A stretch of 49,470 nucleotides of DNA, taken from positions 1-49,470 of the forward strand of contig NZ_JAUUTW010000036.1 in NCBI RefSeq assembly GCF_030676415.1. The letters run 5' to 3'. How positions within the stretch are numbered: the stretch's first letter is position 1; each line of letters opens with the position of its first letter. The notes under the pieces were generated by a model. That model did not search any database, was not told where the DNA came from, and saw nothing but the letters and a program-made list of their open reading frames with translations. Origin of the DNA: Peribacillus frigoritolerans (GTDB lineage: Bacteria > Bacillota > Bacilli > Bacillales > DSM-1321). The position numbers and the translations under genes are program-made. Below are positions 6,523 through 15,865 of this stretch, in pieces.

Positions 6523-7258
6523 TAAGCCAATTTAAAACATCCATTTTCCTTATTTTAGGGTGAAAATAAAACTAAAGGCACGCATTTTTGTTATTTTTTT
6601 TCATAAAATAAGTTATTTTTATAATGAAATATACCTATATTAACCATTACTGTAGCAATATTACTTAGGGGCGGTGCTGGGATTTTTTAAAATATTCCTA
6701 TCATGATTTTTTGAAAAGAGAATTAAAAGGGGGGAAAGGTATTCTCTGAAAAAATAAAAGGCAATACAATTCGTACATTTGAATCAATGTCTGGGGAAGG
6801 AATCATCAAAATGTTTTAAATAGTGGGAATATGATGTAATGATTATTATAAATGGGGATACGCTTAAACATGAATAACTGAGCAATTCTGTAGGTGGAAT
6901 TAATCAGGAAATCATACTTCTTTCGTCCTGATTTCATTTAATCACGCTGAACCGTATCACAATTTCAAACGGGAATCGATTAAGATATTTTTAAGTAGGA
7001 ACCCAGTAAGGGTACCTGCTTTCTTCATTCTAAGGGACCGATGAGGATATTGGTGCTTCACAAAATCGTTTTATGAAATCTCGGGGCGTCATGGATTTAA
7101 CATGACTTTAAAAGAGCCATTTTTATGCAAAAACGGTATAATTAATTGGCAGAAGTAGACATTAATATGGACTGCAACTGAGTTTTTATCGCGTGTTTAA
7201 CTGAATCTTGAGAGAAAGAACCTTTATACAAAAAGTCAAAATAAGAAAAGGAGAAACC
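6523..7258. other. Long gene-free region upstream of selO
   Basis: About 735 bases without a supported gene. Around 6716-6818 a poly-G tract (six G) follows TTGAAAAGAGAATTAAAA. Shifting one base at that tract would join it to a protein-like frame that ends in FSEKIKGNTIRTFESMSGEG and IIKMF, so a frameshifted small gene is possible but unproven. Close to selO, GTCATG and CATGAC (7088-7106) form a short inverted repeat, and TATAAT at 7137-7142 is a good -10 box for the downstream gene without a clear -35 box. Otherwise I see nothing. Confidence 0.35.
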
Positions 7259-8716
7259 ATGACTAATGAAACTGGATGGAATTTAGACAATAGCTATGCA
7301 CGTCTTCCGGAAAAGTTTTTCACGAGCACGAACCCGACTCCTGTACGTTCACCGGAGTTGATCATTCTCAATGAGAGTTTGGCTGGATCTCTAGGATTGG
7401 ACGTTAAGTCGCTGCAAAGCGAAGGTGCTGTGGCGGTGTTTGCCGGAAATGAGCTTCCAGAAGGTGCTTCGCCTCTTGCACAAGCTTACGCGGGGCATCA
7501 ATTCGGTCATTTTAACATGTTAGGGGACGGCCGGGCGATATTGCTTGGTGAGCAGGTCTTGCCCGAAGGCGAGAGGGTCGATATCCAGCTGAAGGGTCCA
7601 GGTAGAACGCCATATTCCCGCGGGGGCGATGGCCGGGCTGCACTTGGACCGATGCTGCGCGAATACATCATCAGCGAGGCGATGCACGGGCTCGGCATTC
7701 CTACCACCCGAAGTCTGGCAGTGGTGACGACCGGTGAAACGGTAATCCGTGAAACCGGGCTGCCTGGTGCCATCATGACCCGTGTTGCTTCGAGTCATCT
7801 TCGTGTCGGAACCTTTCAATTCGCTGCAAAATGGGGCACGATCGAGGAACTCCGGACACTTGCCGACTATGCAATCAAGCGACATTTTCCAGACATTGAA
7901 GCAGATGAAAGCCGTTATCTCTCGCTGCTGCAGGAAGTGGTCAAGCGTCAGGCAGAGCTCATTGCCCAATGGCAGCTGATTGGCTTCATTCATGGGGTGA
8001 TGAACACCGACAACATGACAATTAGCGGGGAAACCATCGATTATGGCCCTTGCGCCTTCATGGATGCCTATGACCCTGCAACGGTATTCAGTTCAATTGA
8101 TACTCAAGGCCGCTATGCCTATGGTAACCAGCCGGTTATTGGGGGTTGGAATCTTGCGCGATTCGCTGAATCCCTATTGCCGCTGTTGCATGATGACCAG
8201 GATCGGGCCGTTACACTGGCCCAAGATAAGATTTCTGTTTTTAATGATTTGTATCACTCTAATTGGTTAGCTGGAATGAGGGCCAAACTGGGGATATTCA
8301 ACGAAGAGACTCAGGATGAAGCCCTTATTAATGGCATCCTCGGTATGATGAAAAAGCATGGTGCCGACTATACCAATACCTTCCGTGCTTTGACCTTTGA
8401 TAAAATGGAGGATACGGTCCTATTCGGGACACCGGAATTCGCTCAATGGCAAGAGCTCTGGCAGGCGAGACAGGGCAGGCAGAAGGAATCGAAAGAATCT
8501 TCGAATCAGTTGATGCAGAACAGCAATCCTGCAGTGATCCCACGGAACCATCGGGTGGAAGAGGCGTTGGAGGCGGCAGTGGAACAAGGGGACTACAGCG
8601 TGATGGAACGGCTTTTGGATGTTCTTTCAAATCCATATGCGCACTTCGAGGAACAAGCTGAATACTCGACACTGCCTGAGTCAACAAAACCTTACCGGAC
8701 CTTTTGCGGTACCTGA
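7259..8716 (+). CDS. selO: Protein adenylyltransferase SelO (YdiU/UPF0061 pseudokinase)
   Basis: ATG 7259 with AAGGAG directly upstream; 485 aa, the usual length for bacterial SelO. The family has a kinase fold that binds ATP in flipped orientation and transfers AMP to Ser/Thr/Tyr of substrate proteins, with a role in redox stress. Visible motifs: [18 protein letters not shown], the Lys112 motif [19 protein letters not shown], the catalytic loop [11 protein letters not shown] (Asn, Asp), and the metal motif [10 protein letters not shown]. The C-terminus PYRTFCGT carries a Cys near the end, where human SelO has selenocysteine. Monocistronic, with a long hairpin 40 bases downstream. Confidence 0.95.
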   Translation: MTNETGWNLDNSYARLPEKFFTSTNPTPVRSPELIILNESLAGSLGLDVKSLQSEGAVAVFAGNELPEGASPLAQAYAGHQFGHFNMLGDGRAILLGEQVLPEGERVDIQLKGPGRTPYSRGGDGRAALGPMLREYIISEAMHGLGIPTTRSLAVVTTGETVIRETGLPGAIMTRVASSHLRVGTFQFAAKWGTIEELRTLADYAIKRHFPDIEADESRYLSLLQEVVKRQAELIAQWQLIGFIHGVMNTDNMTISGETIDYGPCAFMDAYDPATVFSSIDTQGRYAYGNQPVIGGWNLARFAESLLPLLHDDQDRAVTLAQDKISVFNDLYHSNWLAGMRAKLGIFNEETQDEALINGILGMMKKHGADYTNTFRALTFDKMEDTVLFGTPEFAQWQELWQARQGRQKESKESSNQLMQNSNPAVIPRNHRVEEALEAAVEQGDYSVMERLLDVLSNPYAHFEEQAEYSTLPESTKPYRTFCGT

Positions 8717-8756
8717 TTATAAGTTAGTTTTATGCGTGCTTGGAAATAATGAAGGT

Positions 8757-8810
8757 GCTCCCGCGATTGAAGTTGATCAGTTGTCAACTCCAAGCGGGAG
8801 CCATTTTTGT
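8757..8810. terminator. Long hairpin between convergent genes
   Basis: GCTCCCGC (8757-8764) pairs with GCGGGAGC (8794-8801); an inner AGTTGA/TCAACT stem extends it. CATTTTTG follows on the plus strand. It probably ends selO, and perhaps also the convergent MarR gene. Confidence 0.7.
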
Positions 8811-8822
8811 GTATTCATGCCT

Positions 8823-9251
8823 TTAGTAAAAAAGTTTTGTTTGAAGAATGTCCAGGGCACGGTCAATATCCGCTAACTCTTCCTTTGATGCATGTTGCAG
8901 GCGGCTCTGGAAACGGGATTCTACGATTGCAAAAGCCTCGTTCATCATCATTTCCCCCTCTTTGGAAAGGCGGATGTATTGTTTCCGTCTATCTTCCGAA
9001 TCACTTATTTTTTCAATTAAATTCTTTTCGCTTAATTTTTTCAATTCACGGCTCGTGTTAGGCATGGAGATATGCTGACAGTCACTGATTTCACTTGGTG
9101 TGACAGGCTGACTGACTGTTATATATTCAAGAATTTTATATTGCACCGGCGTGACGGAATCGGATTTAGCGTTTTGTGTCAATTCGTGTGTGACTTGATG
9201 TACGGAAGTTGTAAATGTGACCATTTTTTCAAAAAGAGCTTTTTTGTCCAT
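8823..9251 (-). CDS. MarR family transcriptional regulator
   Basis: I choose ATG 9251 (142 aa) because AGAGGTG lies 6 bases upstream; the in-frame GTG 9260 overlaps that site. The winged helix is clear: TPVQYKILEYITV, TPSEISDCQHISMPNTSREL (recognition helix), KKLSEKNLIEKISDSEDRR and KQYIRLSKEGEMMM (wing). Helices at both ends (FTTSVHQVTHEL; ADIDRALDILQTKL) form the dimer interface. A single Cys in the second helix of the HTH could sense thiol-reactive compounds, as in other quinone-responsive MarR proteins, but this is inference. It is divergent from an NAD(P)H oxidoreductase and two matching inverted repeats lie between them. Confidence 0.9.
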   Translation of the reverse strand: MDKKALFEKMVTFTTSVHQVTHELTQNAKSDSVTPVQYKILEYITVSQPVTPSEISDCQHISMPNTSRELKKLSEKNLIEKISDSEDRRKQYIRLSKEGEMMMNEAFAIVESRFQSRLQHASKEELADIDRALDILQTKLFY

Positions 9252-9300
9252 AACTTTCACCTCTTACTGAGAAGATATCAAAAGTATTATCAAAATACAA

Positions 9301-9353
9301 TTATCATTTGACAATAAAAAAGGTGATGTTATATGATTGTTATCAAATGATAA
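9301..9353. promoter_or_regulatory. Divergent promoter with paired MarR-type operators
   Basis: TTATCATTTGACAAT (9301-9315) and ATTGTTATCAAATGATAA (9336-9353) are inverted copies, differing by a 3-base insertion. The left copy contains a perfect -35 box TTGACA (9308-9313). At 16-17 bases spacing TATATG/ATATGA (9330-9336) can act as the -10 box. The right copy covers the transcription start. A repressor bound to both would block the oxidoreductase promoter and probably its own. Confidence 0.75.
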
Positions 9354-9371
9354 GTAAATAGGGGGTACGTC

Positions 9372-9959
9372 ATGAACATGCTGGTCATCTACACATATCC
9401 TAATCAAAGAAGCTTGAGCCATGCTTTTTTAGAAAAAGTCATCAAAGGAAGTAAGGAGAACCCCAACATAAAGGGGCTGCAGGTCTTGGATTTATATGAA
9501 GAGGGCTTCAATCCGCTCTTGGAGTTCAATGAGCATAAACGAAGGCGTGATATGCATCGTGATCCTCACCTTGAAAAATATAGAAATCAAATTACCTGGG
9601 CCGACAAGATTGTCTTTGTTTATCCAATCTGGTGGGGGAGGCCTCCGGCAATGCTGATGGGATACATTGATCAATTATTTTCTGCGAATTTTGCCTACAG
9701 GGATAAAAAGGGATTGTTCCCGGAAGGCCTTCTAAAAGGAAAGTCGGTCGTATGTGTGTCCACGATGAAGGGACCTGCAAAGTATCCACTTCTTTGGTTG
9801 AATGATGCACATAAAATATTGATGAAAAGAGCCTTATTCAATTTTGTCGGAATCAAAAAAGTGAAGTTTTTCGAATTCGGAAATATGGAAAGCCTAAAAG
9901 GGAAACAAACTCAAAAGCTAGAGAAGGTTTATCGGTATTTCAGAAAGGTGGCAAGCTAA
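9372..9959 (+). CDS. NAD(P)H-dependent oxidoreductase, flavodoxin-like fold (quinone reductase/KefF type)
   Basis: 195 aa with start ATG 9372 behind GGGGG. The N-terminus MNMLVIYTYPNQRSLSHAF is the FMN phosphate-binding loop of the NQO1/MdaB/YwrO family. ADKIVFVYPIWWGRPPAML followed by GYIDQLF is the second FMN contact and strongly diagnostic. Members reduce quinones, azo dyes or nitro compounds by two electrons with NAD(P)H. The divergent MarR gene and shared operator suggest induction by electrophiles or quinones. It ends in a convergent terminator. Confidence 0.9.
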   Translation: MNMLVIYTYPNQRSLSHAFLEKVIKGSKENPNIKGLQVLDLYEEGFNPLLEFNEHKRRRDMHRDPHLEKYRNQITWADKIVFVYPIWWGRPPAMLMGYIDQLFSANFAYRDKKGLFPEGLLKGKSVVCVSTMKGPAKYPLLWLNDAHKILMKRALFNFVGIKKVKFFEFGNMESLKGKQTQKLEKVYRYFRKVAS

Positions 9960-9981
9960 GTTTTTATGAGATTAAAAGAGG

Positions 9982-10020
9982 AACCCCATTCATGTAAGGA
10001 ACATCATAATGAATGGGGTT
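9982..10020. terminator. Convergent terminator hairpin
   Basis: AACCCCATTCAT and ATGAATGGGGTT form a perfect 12-bp stem with a 15-base loop between two convergent genes. T tracts are weak on both sides. Confidence 0.6.
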
Positions 10021-10028
10021 CGCAGTAT

Positions 10029-11354
10029 TCATAGTTTTGTTTTGACGAATCTCCATTTTTTCTTAATAAGGGTAAAGATCGTACAAATCACTAGGATCGA
10101 CAATGAAGCTAATCCACTAAACCATATGCTTTGGAATTCACTTAAATAAGGCTGGATGATGTATGAAGCCACAATGGCCAGGACCGCGCTTATCGGTATG
10201 TAATCAGCGACTTTCCCTTTGCTGAATACGATAACCAGGATTGGAGCCAGCAATGCCGAGTATATATTGCCTGAATAAAATAAGAGCTCCAATAGGTTTG
10301 GGGAATAGAAGAGTGTAGCAACGAAAACCAATCCTCCAATACAGATTGAAAGCAGGCGGGCCATCCTTATTTTTTGCTGGTCGCTTTTTTTTGTTTTTAA
10401 TGGTTCAAGAATATTGGCTACGATCAGGCTGACCAATGAATGCAGGCAGGCACCGAATGTTGAGGTGATTGCACTGAAAGCGCAGAGCACAAAAAGGATG
10501 AAAAAGAATGGTGTCGTTATTTTGTTTGCCAATCCAGCCAGAATCGAGTGTATATCAGTGAAGCCGCCCGTAAAGATAACCATGATGAACAGGGATGAAA
10601 AGGAGAGCGGGAATATGATCCATATAAGGCCGGATAAAGAGAATGTCAATGGAACCTTTTTGATTTCTATCATGAATAATCGCTGCCATGATGTCAGATC
10701 AAAGAAAAACTGGCCGAATCCAACAAGAAGTCCTGCAAAAAGAAAACTCCATAGATCATACTTATTGATGACGAGCATGTATGGATGGTATAAACGAATC
10801 CCATCATAAACAGGTTGAATCCCTTCTTTGACGAAAAAGTATAGAGGAATTAAGATAACTGCGGCAAACATGAAGACGACTTGAAAAGCTGCGAATCCAT
10901 GAATGAGCTTTAATCCCCCGAATCCAGCAAAAAGGACACAAAAACCGAAAAAAAAGAATAACCCGACATAGAGCGGCGTATCGAAAAGAAACTGACATAG
11001 GGTGGACGCGGCCATTCCTTGAATGAATAAGATGTATAAACTGGTTATGACCAGAATCACGATCAAAATCCAATATCCGAGGGGATGGAGACGGGCTTTT
11101 AAATAGTCGCCAATGGTCAAACCCACGGGGAAATCCTGCCGGACCCTTTTCCCGATGAAGCTGAACATGAACAGGGCGATCGCTCCCATCAGGGCGTATC
11201 CGATCCCTCCGAAAACTCCATACTTCACCATCGATTCAGGGGAGGATAATATCGTGGTTCCTGTCACCCAGCGTGCCAGGAGGGAGATGATCCCTAAACC
11301 CATCCCGATTTGAATGGGGCCTTGTACGTATTCTTGAAATGTACGTGATCGCAA
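10029..11354 (-). CDS. Sodium:solute symporter family (SSS) transporter
   Basis: 441 aa of almost continuous hydrophobic helices (about 12-13). The start is probably TTG 11354: the response-regulator gene ends at 11358 only 3 bases earlier, and AAAGGA lies about 9 bases before the TTG. SSS-like signatures are the N-terminal GPIQIGMGLGIISLLARWVT, ADY/GDYL-type FPVGLTIGDYLKARLH, and the central helix around FGQFFFDLTSWQRLFMIE. The substrate is unknown; known SSS proteins carry amino acids, sugars, organic acids or nucleobase derivatives. It is the last gene after a histidine kinase and response regulator, so it may be controlled by them or act as a co-sensor with the kinase. Confidence 0.8.
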   Translation of the reverse strand: MRSRTFQEYVQGPIQIGMGLGIISLLARWVTGTTILSSPESMVKYGVFGGIGYALMGAIALFMFSFIGKRVRQDFPVGLTIGDYLKARLHPLGYWILIVILVITSLYILFIQGMAASTLCQFLFDTPLYVGLFFFFGFCVLFAGFGGLKLIHGFAAFQVVFMFAAVILIPLYFFVKEGIQPVYDGIRLYHPYMLVINKYDLWSFLFAGLLVGFGQFFFDLTSWQRLFMIEIKKVPLTFSLSGLIWIIFPLSFSSLFIMVIFTGGFTDIHSILAGLANKITTPFFFILFVLCAFSAITSTFGACLHSLVSLIVANILEPLKTKKSDQQKIRMARLLSICIGGLVFVATLFYSPNLLELLFYSGNIYSALLAPILVIVFSKGKVADYIPISAVLAIVASYIIQPYLSEFQSIWFSGLASLSILVICTIFTLIKKKWRFVKTKL

Positions 11355-11357
11355 TGT

Positions 11358-12056
11358 TCATTTTCCTTTCTCGCGGAACTCCTTGGGGGTGATTCCCTCT
11401 ATCTTCCGGAATAAAGTGCTGAAATAATGCTGGCTATTGAAACCCGAGTTTTCAGCGACGTCTGATATGCTCCAGCTGGTGTTATTGGTTAAGGCCCTTT
11501 TAGCGGCCTTTATTCTATAGTGCATTAAATATTCCGAAAAGGAAGTGCCGACTTCTTCATGGAATTTCCTGCTTAAATAAGTCGGATTGGTATGCACTTC
11601 ACGGGCGATGTCCGAAAGGGAGAGTTTTTCGGCATAATTTTCATGAATGAATGAAAGCGAATGGTGAATAAGGGTTGAATAGTTATGAGAAGATTCCCTT
11701 TTGTCATACTTAGCCAGGACTTTATGCAAATCACTTTCTATTACAGGTTTCGTTAAATAATCAACCACGCCTATCCTGATGGATTGCTGGGCATAATCGA
11801 AACTTTGATGTGCGGTCACCATGATGATTTCGACCTCTTTGTTTAATGCCCTTAGGTCTTCACCAAATTCAAGACCCGATCGCCCCGGTAGATTAATATC
11901 CAGGAAAGCGAGGTTGATTTTATGATTTTGGTTGAGGGTCAGTGCCTGACAGGCATCAGCAGCTTTGTGAAACTTCCAAAAAGGGTATATGGACTGAATC
12001 ATATATTCCATTTGTTCAAGGACCAATGGTTCGTCATCAACCAATAATACATTCAT
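11358..12056 (-). CDS. Response regulator with AraC-type DNA-binding domain (YesN-like)
   Basis: 232 aa. The receiver domain has VLLVDDEP (Asp7-Asp8), the phospho-acceptor Asp53 in LAFLDINLPG, TAHQSF, and Lys103 in DYLTKP. Residues ~130-232 carry two helix-turn-helix units of the AraC family: LSLSDIAREVHTNPTYLSRK and SISDVAENSGFNSQHYFSTL, followed by RKIEGITPKEFR. Such regulators bind direct repeats about two helical turns apart. Exactly such repeats, 21 bp apart, precede three plus-strand units of this island, so it is the best candidate for their activator. The start overlaps the kinase stop by 4 bases, which indicates coupling. Confidence 0.92.
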   Translation of the reverse strand: MNVLLVDDEPLVLEQMEYMIQSIYPFWKFHKAADACQALTLNQNHKINLAFLDINLPGRSGLEFGEDLRALNKEVEIIMVTAHQSFDYAQQSIRIGVVDYLTKPVIESDLHKVLAKYDKRESSHNYSTLIHHSLSFIHENYAEKLSLSDIAREVHTNPTYLSRKFHEEVGTSFSEYLMHYRIKAAKRALTNNTSWSISDVAENSGFNSQHYFSTLFRKIEGITPKEFREKGK

Positions 12057-12820
12057 TCCGGGGCCGCCTCCTCCATTTTCTTATCAAAAACAAGTGGCCA
12101 TGATACCTCTACCTTTGTTCCCGATTCATTAGAAGCTATATTTAATTGTGCACGGTCATTGAAGTACAAATATAAACGTTTTTGGATATTATCCAGGCCA
12201 TGGCCGCCTTCGTCCGTAACGGAAGATTCATTTCCCATTAATCCATTATCCGCCACTTCAAGATATACCATCTGCGAATCCAGATAGAACCGGATATGCA
12301 GCAGGGCTTCACCCACTTTTTTTTCCAAACCGTGTTTAAACGAATTCTCCACCAATGTCTGGAGAATGAATGGGGGGACCAGTGCGATTGATAATGGTTC
12401 TGGACACTCCATATCAATCTTGAGCCGATCACCGAAGCGAAGGGTCTGGATGTCGAGATAGTGCTGGGTATACTGGATTTCCTGGGAAAGGGGGATCAAT
12501 GGTTCTGATGCTTTGTATTTGAATTTCAGGAATTGCGAAAATGCCTCTAAGGCCCGTATCAATTCTGCCGTCCTGTTCAGGCGGGCCAAGCCCAGTATGA
12601 CATTCAGTGTATTGAACAAAAAGTGAGGCTGGATTTGCTGGTTCAATTTATTATATTGTGCTTCTTGCAGTGCTTGCTCCAGGCGTATCTCTTTGTTTTT
12701 ATTTTCAAGAAGGTCGATCCTCTTCTCGAATATGAATAGAAATAAAAGAGCGATAGCCCCCATGATGGGAGCTAAAATGAAGAGCATGATAATTAACGTG
12801 AATCCCTCGTAACTTAGCAT
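12053..12820 (-). CDS. Sensor histidine kinase, LytS/YesM (His_kinase) type
   Basis: 255 aa. One membrane helix near the N-terminus (residues ~8-30) is followed by a short coiled coil and the diagnostic NQQIQPHFLFNTLN with phospho-accepting His66. The ATPase part has LVENSFKHGL (N box), VADNG (G1) and GGHGLDNIQKRL (G2). It has almost no extracytoplasmic domain, so it probably senses through the membrane or through a partner. The co-encoded SSS transporter and the ABC importer are candidates. ATG 12820 is preceded by AGAGG. It lies 88 bases downstream of the ABC operon on the same strand. Confidence 0.9.
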   Translation of the reverse strand: MLSYEGFTLIIMLFILAPIMGAIALLFLFIFEKRIDLLENKNKEIRLEQALQEAQYNKLNQQIQPHFLFNTLNVILGLARLNRTAELIRALEAFSQFLKFKYKASEPLIPLSQEIQYTQHYLDIQTLRFGDRLKIDMECPEPLSIALVPPFILQTLVENSFKHGLEKKVGEALLHIRFYLDSQMVYLEVADNGLMGNESSVTDEGGHGLDNIQKRLYLYFNDRAQLNIASNESGTKVEVSWPLVFDKKMEEAAPE

Positions 12821-12908
12821 GGAGAACCTCTGCTGGTTATATTTTTAAATAACTTGAATTATTCTGTTTATTAGTATCATACTAGAGACCCCTTCGGAAA
12901 TCTACAGC
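12821..12908 (-). promoter_or_regulatory. Spacer between ABC operon and two-component genes, with palindrome
   Basis: The spacer contains the 13-base palindrome TAGTATCATACTA (12872-12884) and AT-rich sequence but no convincing terminator. The kinase, regulator and symporter may therefore be read through from the ABC operon, or from a local promoter centred on this palindrome. Confidence 0.4.
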
Positions 12909-13898
12909 TTATGACACAATGTGACAAGCCACTTGATGATTTTGTGCCGATCGTTTTAGTTCGGGTAACCGTGTTTTGCAGATATCCTGTACAAAAGGGC
13001 ACCGTGTATGGAAGCGGCAGCCGCTTGGAGGGTCGATGGGTGAGGGTACATCACCCGTCAATAGGATCCGTTCTCTTTCATGCACAGGATTCGGTACTGG
13101 GATGGCCGATAGCAATGCCCTTGTATATGGATGCTGCGGCTGTTCGAAAATGGACTTTTTATCGGCGATTTCGACTATCTTTCCGAGATACATGACCATT
13201 ACCCGATCCGAGATATGTCTGACCACACCTAAATCATGTGATATGAAAAGAAAGGTAAGGTCGAACTGGCGCTGTAAGGATTTTAACAAATTCAACACTT
13301 GCGCCTGAATGGAGACGTCCAGCGCAGATACAGCTTCATCACATATGATCAATTTTGGGTCCACTGCAAGAGCCCGCGCAATACCGATCCGCTGTCTCTG
13401 GCCGCCGCTGAATTCATGCGGGTATCTTTCCATGGATTCAGGTCTCAGCCCGACATGTCCCAATAATTCTTCAATCCGGCTCTTTCGTTTTTCTTTAGGG
13501 ACTACATTTTGTATCGCTAAAGCTTCTCCGAGAATTTGGCCGATAGTCTGTCTCGGATTAAGGGAGGCAAATGGATCTTGAAAAATAACTTGCAGATCCT
13601 TCCTGGTACGCCTCATTTCTTTTTTTCCTAAACTCAGTAAATCCTTATCCTGAAAGTGAATGCTCCCGCTTGTTGGTTCATCCAATCGAAGGATGGCCCT
13701 TCCGGTAGTCGATTTTCCGCAGCCGGATTCTCCGACTATGCTTAAGGTTTCACCCTGACGGATATCGAAGGTGATATCATCAACGGCTTTTACATGATTG
13801 ATGGTTCTTCCGAAAAATCCACCCTTGATCGGAAAATATTGTTTCAATTGATCCACTTTAAGCAGAACCTTTTTCTCGGCAGCTGGTACCCCCATCAT
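12909..13898 (-). CDS. Dipeptide/oligopeptide ABC transporter ATP-binding protein (OppF/DppF type)
   Basis: 329 aa. Walker [10 protein letters not shown] (residues ~56-64), signature [14 protein letters not shown], Walker [13 protein letters not shown] and the H-loop FISHDLGVV are all intact. The C-terminal oligopeptide_HPY extension [14 protein letters not shown] is diagnostic for Opp/Dpp-type ATPases. [14 protein letters not shown] at the start marks the F-type subunit. It works with the neighbouring D-type ATPase to energise import through the two permeases. Its ATG overlaps the stop of the upstream gene by one base (TAATG). Last gene of the ABC operon. Confidence 0.93.
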   Translation of the reverse strand: MMGVPAAEKKVLLKVDQLKQYFPIKGGFFGRTINHVKAVDDITFDIRQGETLSIVGESGCGKSTTGRAILRLDEPTSGSIHFQDKDLLSLGKKEMRRTRKDLQVIFQDPFASLNPRQTIGQILGEALAIQNVVPKEKRKSRIEELLGHVGLRPESMERYPHEFSGGQRQRIGIARALAVDPKLIICDEAVSALDVSIQAQVLNLLKSLQRQFDLTFLFISHDLGVVRHISDRVMVMYLGKIVEIADKKSIFEQPQHPYTRALLSAIPVPNPVHERERILLTGDVPSPIDPPSGCRFHTRCPFVQDICKTRLPELKRSAQNHQVACHIVS

Positions 13899-14923
13899 TA
13901 AATTCCCACCTTCTCTTGAGCGTCATATTCCTTTTCCCATTGGGGGGTGAACATCCAGCAGCTGACCTCAGTGCTTGGGCCGGTTGCTTGGAGATCCGGT
14001 GCGGCTTGTTCACAAATGCTCTTCTTGTTTGTACAGCGGGGAGCGAAGCTGCAGCCCTTGGGCATGTTGTAAGGACTTGGAACGGTCCCGGGAATTGTAG
14101 TCAGTTCTTCCTGGTCCATGTCCAGACGCGGAAGGGAGTTTAATAAACCAATGGTGTAAGGATGTTTTGGGTTTGTGAATATTTCCTTGGCCAAAGTGTA
14201 TTCAACGATTTTCCCTGCGTACATGACGGCAACCCGATCACAGGTTTCATATACGACACCCAAATCATGAGTAATCAAAATGACAGCCGTCCCGAAATCC
14301 TTTTGCAGCGTCTTGATTAGTTCGAGGATTTGGGCTTGGATCGTCACATCCAGTGCTGTTGTAGGTTCATCCGCTATTAAAACCTCAGGGTGGCAGGCAA
14401 GTGCCATGGCAATCATGACCCTTTGCCTCATTCCGCCGCTTAGCTCATGCGGCTCCTGTTTTGCCCTTTTTTCAGGTGAGGGGATTCCGACGAGCCGAAG
14501 CATGTCGACTGCTTTGTCCCATGCTTCTTTTTTTCCCAGTTTTTGATGGAGCCGGATCGCTTCTGCAATTTGCTCACCGGCTGAATATACGGGATTCAAT
14601 GATGTCATCGGCTCCTGGAATATCATCGAAATTTCATTGCCGCGTATGGACCGCATCTGTTTTTCGGTCTTCGTAAGCAGATCCTCCCCTTTAAAAAGGA
14701 TGCTGCCACCGGCAATCTTACCGGGCGGCGACGGAATGAGCCTTAACAATGATAGCGATGTTATGCTTTTCCCGCTTCCCGACTCCCCGACGATTCCAAG
14801 CGTTTCCCCTTTATTGAGGGAGAAACTGATTCCATTGACTGCTTTACTCGTTCCTTCGTCAGTGAAAAAGTGGGTCTGCAGATTTTTTACCTCCAGTATT
14901 TTATCATCAACCTGTTTCATCAT
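13898..14923 (-). CDS. Dipeptide/oligopeptide ABC transporter ATP-binding protein (OppD/DppD type)
   Basis: 341 aa with start ATG 14923 behind AAGGAGG. Walker A GESGSGKS, signature [15 protein letters not shown], Walker [13 protein letters not shown], and switch His in LITHDLGVV are intact. The C-terminal [20 protein letters not shown] is the cysteine-containing oligopeptide_HPY region of D-type subunits. It pairs with the F-type ATPase encoded immediately downstream. The cargo of the complex is not predictable from the ATPases; the amidohydrolase genes nearby suggest a non-peptide N-containing compound or a modified peptide. Confidence 0.93.
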   Translation of the reverse strand: MMKQVDDKILEVKNLQTHFFTDEGTSKAVNGISFSLNKGETLGIVGESGSGKSITSLSLLRLIPSPPGKIAGGSILFKGEDLLTKTEKQMRSIRGNEISMIFQEPMTSLNPVYSAGEQIAEAIRLHQKLGKKEAWDKAVDMLRLVGIPSPEKRAKQEPHELSGGMRQRVMIAMALACHPEVLIADEPTTALDVTIQAQILELIKTLQKDFGTAVILITHDLGVVYETCDRVAVMYAGKIVEYTLAKEIFTNPKHPYTIGLLNSLPRLDMDQEELTTIPGTVPSPYNMPKGCSFAPRCTNKKSICEQAAPDLQATGPSTEVSCWMFTPQWEKEYDAQEKVGI

Positions 14924-14932
14924 CCTACCTCC

Positions 14933-15853
14933 TTAGTTCAAGTCTATTCTTTTGTTAAAGTATCGATAGAGGACATCCACTGCTAAATTCATGAATACGA
15001 AGATAACGGAAGCGATGAGGACCCCGCCTTGGACCATCGGTAAATCCCTCGTTCTGATTGCATCGACTATCAATCTCCCAAGTCCATTGATGGCAAAAAC
15101 GGACTCTGTCAATACGGTGCCGCCGAGAAGTGCACCGAACTGGAGGCCAACGACTGTAATGACGGGGATAAGCGCATTTTTCAGGCCATGCTTATAAATG
15201 ATGATATATTCTTTCAATCCCTTGGCTCTTGCGGTCCGGATGTAGTCCTGGCGAACGACTTCAAGCATGCTCGACCTGGTCATCCTGGCAACAATGGCCG
15301 CTCCGCCGGCCCCAAGGGTTATGGCTGGGAGAATCATGTGCCTGAAAGTTCCCCAACCTGAAACCGGAAACAAATGAAGGTTTACGGAAAAGAAGTAGAT
15401 AAGCATGAGGCCCAGCCAAAAACTAGGTAACGAAATTCCCAGTAAAGCAACGATCATGATGGAAATGTCAGCTGCCGAGTATTGCTTGGTAGCCGAGATG
15501 ATTCCTGCGATCATTCCAAGCACAACGGTTATGAAAATGCTGGCAAGTGCCAGTTCAAGGGTGATGGGCAAGCGGACCAAGATTTCGTCCAAAACAGGGC
15601 GACTGCTGCGAAGTGATTCTCCAAAGTCACCTTGAACAGCGTGAAGGATATAGTCGACGTACTGATAGAGGATTGGACGATCCAAGCCAAGCTCATGCCG
15701 CAGCGATTCAATCGTTTCTTTAGTCGCTCCTTCACCTGCAAGCAGTGTTGCCGGATCTCCGGGGACCATTTGCATGATGAGGAAAACAACAAGACTTACT
15801 CCTAGTAAAACCGGTATGGTTTGAAGTACCCGTCGGATAATGAATACGAACAT
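14933..15853 (-). CDS. Dipeptide/oligopeptide ABC transporter permease (DppB/OppB type)
   Basis: 306 aa, ATG 15853 behind GGAGGAG. The start [20 protein letters not shown] followed by PGDPA is the classic DppB N-terminus. Five further membrane helices follow, with the ATPase-coupling EAA loop in [15 protein letters not shown]. It forms the heterodimeric channel with the DppC-type permease encoded upstream. Spacing of 9-12 bases between the genes indicates one operon. Confidence 0.93.
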   Translation of the reverse strand: MFVFIIRRVLQTIPVLLGVSLVVFLIMQMVPGDPATLLAGEGATKETIESLRHELGLDRPILYQYVDYILHAVQGDFGESLRSSRPVLDEILVRLPITLELALASIFITVVLGMIAGIISATKQYSAADISIMIVALLGISLPSFWLGLMLIYFFSVNLHLFPVSGWGTFRHMILPAITLGAGGAAIVARMTRSSMLEVVRQDYIRTARAKGLKEYIIIYKHGLKNALIPVITVVGLQFGALLGGTVLTESVFAINGLGRLIVDAIRTRDLPMVQGGVLIASVIFVFMNLAVDVLYRYFNKRIDLN

Positions 15854-15865
15854 TTTCTCTCCTCC

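Noticed and set aside
7520..7993. A 157-codon minus-strand frame opposite selO
   Set aside because: It is antisense to a well-conserved enzyme and has no ribosome binding site or family match.
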